Assembly: GCA_910587275.1 (NCBI GenBank) | Contig: CAJUMD010000029.1 | Span: 1 to 33,344 of the forward strand | DNA from: an uncultured Kineothrix sp. | Lineage (GTDB): Bacteria; Bacillota; Clostridia; Lachnospirales; Lachnospiraceae | Direction: 5' to 3' | DNA: 33,344 bases | Shown: positions 29,950-33,344 of the stretch, in pieces | Layout of the letters: the number at the start of each line of letters is the position of its first letter | Position numbering within the stretch: position 1 is the stretch's first letter | Translations under genes and position numbers: made by a program | Notes under the pieces: generated by a model | Database searches by the model: none | What the model was told of the DNA's origin: nothing | Seen by the model: only the letters and a program-made list of their open reading frames with translations

Positions 29950-30447
29950 TTATGTTATGACTATTTCCTCCAACCCTATTCCCACCGTTTTCCTCCGTAA
30001 AATGCTCTCCACCAAATCCATCCTCATAATGATGCGGATATTATCCCCGTCCTGTATTTCCGCAATGCCCCTGCCGTCTGTCTGCTCCCGTCCTAACAAA
30101 ATCCTCCCGGTACCGTTTTTCTTTCCTTTTCCGACCTGTTCCAAAAACGGGATATAATATGCCATACTCGTCTCCTTTTCCTTTTGGAACAGCACAACCC
30201 TGGTATATTTCAGAAACGGCTGGTATCTGCCTATTACCTTTTTAACCGTTTCACTTACCATGAAACACGGAAAAGTGATGACATCCGTATAAACCATCTG
30301 CATATGGCTTTCCACACGGAACAGCAGGTGTTCCTGTATTTCATACACTTTTTTCCTGTGGATTGTTTTCTTATCAATGATTCCCTGCCAGCCCACCGGT
30401 ACGGGGGCGACATAATTACTGTCCACGGATACTGCAAAATACTTCAT
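29950..30447 (-). CDS. Spike-associated protein A, paralogue of 24146-24673, function unknown
   Basis: The 165-residue soluble protein begins MKYFAVSVDSNYVAPVP and shares with its paralogue HMQMVYTDVITFPCFMVSETV, the strand TRVVLFQKE, MAYYIPFLEQ, and RMDLVESILRR before IGLEEI. An AGAGGTGG site lies just upstream of ATG 30447. It precedes VgrG-3, as its paralogue precedes VgrG-1, so the pair marks two versions of the same spike module. The family is not recognised; the position suggests an adaptor or chaperone. Confidence 0.75.
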   Translation of the reverse strand: MKYFAVSVDSNYVAPVPVGWQGIIDKKTIHRKKVYEIQEHLLFRVESHMQMVYTDVITFPCFMVSETVKKVIGRYQPFLKYTRVVLFQKEKETSMAYYIPFLEQVGKGKKNGTGRILLGREQTDGRGIAEIQDGDNIRIIMRMDLVESILRRKTVGIGLEEIVIT

Positions 30448-30514
30448 TTTTCCACCTCTTTTTCCATTGTTTGTTTAGAAACCGTGAAAGATATAAATCT
30501 TTTATCCGGTACTG

Positions 30515-31054
30515 CTATACCCGCCCTACCGTCTCCAGCCTGTCCATGTATCCGCCGAATAAGACATCCACATGCTTTTCCTCCCCAATGCCTTCCAATA
30601 TTTCCCGGAATATTCCCTGCCATTCCCCATGGAATCCCTCCATGTACCATCTCCTTATTTCCTCCGTTTCCGAGGACATGACGCGGATAAACTTTCCCCT
30701 TAATTTTTTACCCATCCGCTCCAGGTCCTCCCCGATGCCGTCCCAAAAAACCGCCATACTGTAATACGCGCTGTCCGGTTCTTCCTCCACAAAAGGCTCA
30801 CCGGCGTAAAATGCAATATAAAAATCAAAACTTCCGGTTATGTAACTGCTTCTCAGGCAGGATATTACCAGCCTGCCGTCCCCTTTTCCGTCGGCAAGTC
30901 CTTTTAGGATGGTCTCCAAATCATTTTTTATGACCTGTCCCCTGTCGGCATATATGGCATCCATCTTTTTCCTTCTTTCCCGGCGCAGGGTTTCCGCATC
31001 CTCCCTTAAAAATTCCTTCATATCCTCCAGCCTTCCCAATTGGTATGGTTCCAT
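30515..31054 (-). CDS. Protein of unknown function in the spike module
   Basis: ATG 31054 has GGAGG at spacing 6 and is preferred over ATG 31123, which would overlap the upstream gene and lacks a site. The 179-residue soluble protein has a helical charged N-terminus (EDMKEFLREDAETLRRERRKK), a strand region (GRLVISCLRSSYITGSFDFYIAFYAGEPF) and a helical C-terminus (WQGIFREILEGIGEE). The family is not recognised. It stands between a probable immunity gene and spike-associated protein A, and could belong to either module. Confidence 0.7.
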   Translation of the reverse strand: MEPYQLGRLEDMKEFLREDAETLRRERRKKMDAIYADRGQVIKNDLETILKGLADGKGDGRLVISCLRSSYITGSFDFYIAFYAGEPFVEEEPDSAYYSMAVFWDGIGEDLERMGKKLRGKFIRVMSSETEEIRRWYMEGFHGEWQGIFREILEGIGEEKHVDVLFGGYMDRLETVGRV

Positions 31055-31112
31055 TGCCTTCCTCCCTAATATCCTTTTTCCATGAATTTTAGACGCTTCT
31101 TCCCGCCGTGAA

Positions 31113-32480
31113 TTATTCCACAACCCTCTTTAATTCCCATAGGCCGCAGAGATCCAGATAAAGGGTGTCCGTGTCCCCGGGGTCTGCATACAGGTGGCGC
31201 GCATAGTACTTATGACATCTGCCATCTCCATAAGCGGATTTTACCGCCCCATTGTCACAGGTGATTTCCACCAGCCTGTCTTTCCCTTCCAAACTGACAT
31301 AATCATCCTCCTCCCGGAACGCATTCCGGACCCGGATATTCCCTGCATCCACTTCCCCCCATACATGCCACTCATTTAGTATAAACCCACGCGAATAAAC
31401 GAAGCACAGGTACACATCGCCCGGACTGGACAGGGCAGTCTGTTCAAAGCCGATAACCCCAAAGTCCTCATAAAAAAGTATAAAACTTCCCTTCCCGCTT
31501 ATCAGTTCAGCCACCCCCTGGTCACTGAAATTATCCGGCATGCCCGCATTGCCGCATTCACTTTCTTCCAATTGGTACAGTCTGGCATTGAATTTCCATT
31601 TTCCGCACACATGTTCTTCTATAAATTTCCTTTCCTCCTCCGTCAGATCCGGCACGCATTGCACATCCATGGCGGCCAGCTCCTTTTTCTCCCGTTTCAT
31701 CTCCCAAAGCCCGCAGAAATCCAGGTAAAGGGTATCCGTATCCCCGGGATCCACGTATATGTCATACATATTGTTCCTTGGCAGTTCTTCCCATACCGCA
31801 TTCCGGCCCGCATAACATACCGGTACCAGTTCTTCCGCTGGCGGGCAGTCCTCCACCACCACATGCCAATGGTATCTCCCCTCCCATTCCCCTAATGCAT
31901 AGGACGGCCGGATAACGCCTCCGAAACCGCCGGCGGTACCAAACAGCTCCATGTCAGCGGGATCCGTAAATGTCTCCTGGTCTATGCACCGCGCCACTCC
32001 TGCACTGTCCCTGCCGTAGTGCACGACTATCCCTTTCATCTCCTCCACACCCTGCTCACTGAAATCCACTTTATGGCCGGGAATATCATCCGCCGATGTC
32101 ACCCAGCCGTCATCAACCACCCCGATCCGCCTCGAAAACCTCCAGTCCCCAAAAACATGTTCTTCCAGCAATTCCTCAAATTCCCGGCTCCATGTATCCT
32201 CTTTTTCCATCCATCCCCCGTTTCCTGCCGTTACAACAGTTTCCCCGGCCTTCTCTTTTTCTTCCCCTTCAGGCGGTTCTGCTTTTTCTTCTTCCTCCCG
32301 CTTTTCCGCAGCGGGATTTGTATCCGCGGTTTCCTGTTGTTCCCTCACTTCATCCGCTTTCTGCTCTTTTCCTGTTTTTTCCTTATTAACTTTATTAAAA
32401 TGCAAGGCTGAACAATAACCGGAACAAAATAATAATGCCATCACTATAATGGTAATCATAACCTTTATTTTCTTTTTCAT
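31113..32480 (-). CDS. Membrane-anchored two-repeat protein, probable immunity to the GH24 effector
   Basis: ATG 32480 (MKKKIKVM) follows GGAGAG at spacing 7; the frame is open to 32504 but with no site there. The roughly 455-residue protein has an N-terminal membrane helix, a highly charged Glu/Lys linker (about 30-95), and two homologous extracytoplasmic repeats. Each opens with EEHV-G-W-F and closes with YxDPGDTDTLYLD-CGLWE-KR. The repeats resemble the broken gene at 1103-1977. It lies just behind the GH24 lysozyme gene, and an anchored extracytoplasmic protein fits protection from a wall hydrolase. Function is inferred from position; the fold is not identified. Confidence 0.65.
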   Translation of the reverse strand: MKKKIKVMITIIVMALLFCSGYCSALHFNKVNKEKTGKEQKADEVREQQETADTNPAAEKREEEEKAEPPEGEEKEKAGETVVTAGNGGWMEKEDTWSREFEELLEEHVFGDWRFSRRIGVVDDGWVTSADDIPGHKVDFSEQGVEEMKGIVVHYGRDSAGVARCIDQETFTDPADMELFGTAGGFGGVIRPSYALGEWEGRYHWHVVVEDCPPAEELVPVCYAGRNAVWEELPRNNMYDIYVDPGDTDTLYLDFCGLWEMKREKKELAAMDVQCVPDLTEEERKFIEEHVCGKWKFNARLYQLEESECGNAGMPDNFSDQGVAELISGKGSFILFYEDFGVIGFEQTALSSPGDVYLCFVYSRGFILNEWHVWGEVDAGNIRVRNAFREEDDYVSLEGKDRLVEITCDNGAVKSAYGDGRCHKYYARHLYADPGDTDTLYLDLCGLWELKRVVE

Positions 32481-32508
32481 TTTATCTCTCCTTTTCCCTG
32501 CCATATAT

Positions 32509-33344
32509 TTAATCTATATAATTGACCGCCTTTTTTAACTCCTCTAATTGCTTATGGCTATAATAATCATATTTTCCATTAAAATACATATTGTATTCCA
32601 TTAATCTCCTTCTAAATAGTCCCTCCTGACCTTTATACCATCCACTATTCTCTGCTTTATTTATGATTTTCATCGCGGATTCTTGGTCTATCATGGTTGG
32701 TATATCGTCAATCTCTTTTTCCTGGCCAAAGTATACAAGATAAAATAGAAATGAATCGCTACTATCCTTTTCTTTCGTACCTGCACTAAAAATATTAGAT
32801 GTCAATGCATCAATCTGATTATCCGAAAACCCCTCGCCAATTTCCTTTGCCGTTGAATAACTATTCTTAATATCCTCCAGCAATATTTCTTCCGCATCGC
32901 TAACCGACAAAATAGCCGGATTATCCATCCCATCCCTTTCCATTTTTGCTTTTTGCTTATCAATAATATCCTGTATCACCTCTATACTGTAAGGTAATTC
33001 ATTAATTTCTTTTTTTGCATTTCTCGCCGCAACATTGGCAAGTATCTCCTCTTTCCATTCCCCAAACCCGTATTTTTCTATCTCCTCCTCGGTTTGGAGT
33101 ATGTGTCCGTAACCAATCGTTATACAGCCATCCTCTACGTTCTGTATGTCTATCGCAATGGGTTTTTTGTTTTCATCGCGTATATATGTACTGCTGTCCG
33201 GATCTACTTCAAAATTTTTTATCAATCCGATTAAACGGGTAAAATCATGCCCGTCATAGACCATCCTTCCGCTGCCTGCCCTCTGCCCGTTCGTCTTCAG
33301 GGTAATTAACCCCCCTATGCTGCATATCATGTAGGACGACATAT
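32509..33344 (-). CDS. PAAR-like (DUF4280) GH24-type lysozyme effector, cut by the right edge
   Basis: The frame is open to the right edge; ATG 33342 is probably internal. The first visible residues SYMICSIGGLITLKTNGQ align with the end of the DUF4280 domain in the Rhs proteins (SVLICKKGGLIMPVTSGQ), so the tip domain lies outside the window. There follows a GH24-like lysozyme: LIGLIKNFE (Glu 45 the likely catalytic acid), CITIGYGH (75-80, Thr 75 the likely partner), SDNQIDALTSNIFSAG and GLFRRRLMEYNMYF, the family's RR-xx-E ending. T4-type lysozymes cleave the glycan strand of peptidoglycan. The likely role is a spike-borne wall-degrading effector. Confidence 0.8.
   Translation of the reverse strand, partial: MSSYMICSIGGLITLKTNGQRAGSGRMVYDGHDFTRLIGLIKNFEVDPDSSTYIRDENKKPIAIDIQNVEDGCITIGYGHILQTEEEIEKYGFGEWKEEILANVAARNAKKEINELPYSIEVIQDIIDKQKAKMERDGMDNPAILSVSDAEEILLEDIKNSYSTAKEIGEGFSDNQIDALTSNIFSAGTKEKDSSDSFLFYLVYFGQEKEIDDIPTMIDQESAMKIINKAENSGWYKGQEGLFRRRLMEYNMYFNGKYDYYSHKQLEELKKAVNYID

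Overview
The window looks like chromosomal DNA of a Gram-positive anaerobe of the Clostridia, most likely Lachnospiraceae-like. This rests on strong GGAGG-type ribosome sites, frequent AGG/ATA/GGA codons, moderate GC and the protein families present; the genus cannot be named. Every gene I support reads on the minus strand, so transcription runs from high to low coordinates. Genes are packed with mostly short gaps, and no gene-free stretch exceeds about 150 bases. The largest gaps hold remains of older genes.

The content is a spike, effector and immunity island of what looks like a contractile injection system (type VI-like or extracellular CIS-like). It has three VgrG-like spike proteins (28156-29853, 22164-23558, 20421-22151). 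It has four proteins with PAAR-like DUF4280 tip domains: a GH24-type lysozyme cut by the right edge, a second lysozyme-like protein (19291-20394), and two Rhs proteins. The Rhs proteins carry different C-terminal toxins: a PD-(D/E)XK nuclease-like domain in 11691-16739 and a DUF4329 JAB-like domain in 4772-8542. A regulatory block (24732-27247) contains a DnaJ protein, two FHA proteins and a PP2C phosphatase, resembling the threonine-phosphorylation control of type VI systems. A second, degenerate PP2C fused to a membrane helix and a helical repeat region (16776-18620) precedes the first Rhs. No sheath, tube, baseplate, ATPase or kinase gene is visible here.

Layout in transcription order: right edge, GH24 effector, two-repeat membrane-anchored protein (probable immunity), unknown gene, spike-associated protein A, VgrG-3, RsiV-like protein, DnaJ, FHA-2, FHA-1, PP2C, spike-associated protein B, DcrB/EagR-like protein, VgrG-1, VgrG-2, PAAR-like lysozyme, its probable immunity protein, PP2C-like/TPR-like protein, Rhs-nuclease, three tandem immunity copies, Rhs-JAB split by a frameshift, four NTF2-fold immunity-like genes, a membrane/hydrolase gene split at an A8 tract, a broken immunity-like gene, a fifth NTF2 gene, and an unknown partial gene at the left edge.

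The left half shows rapid turnover: tandem duplication (three 890-bp units), a 188-bp deletion between 9-bp direct repeats, a 2-bp frameshift separating a PAAR-like domain from its Rhs body, and small fragments of at least two vanished NTF2 immunity genes and one vanished RsiV-like gene.
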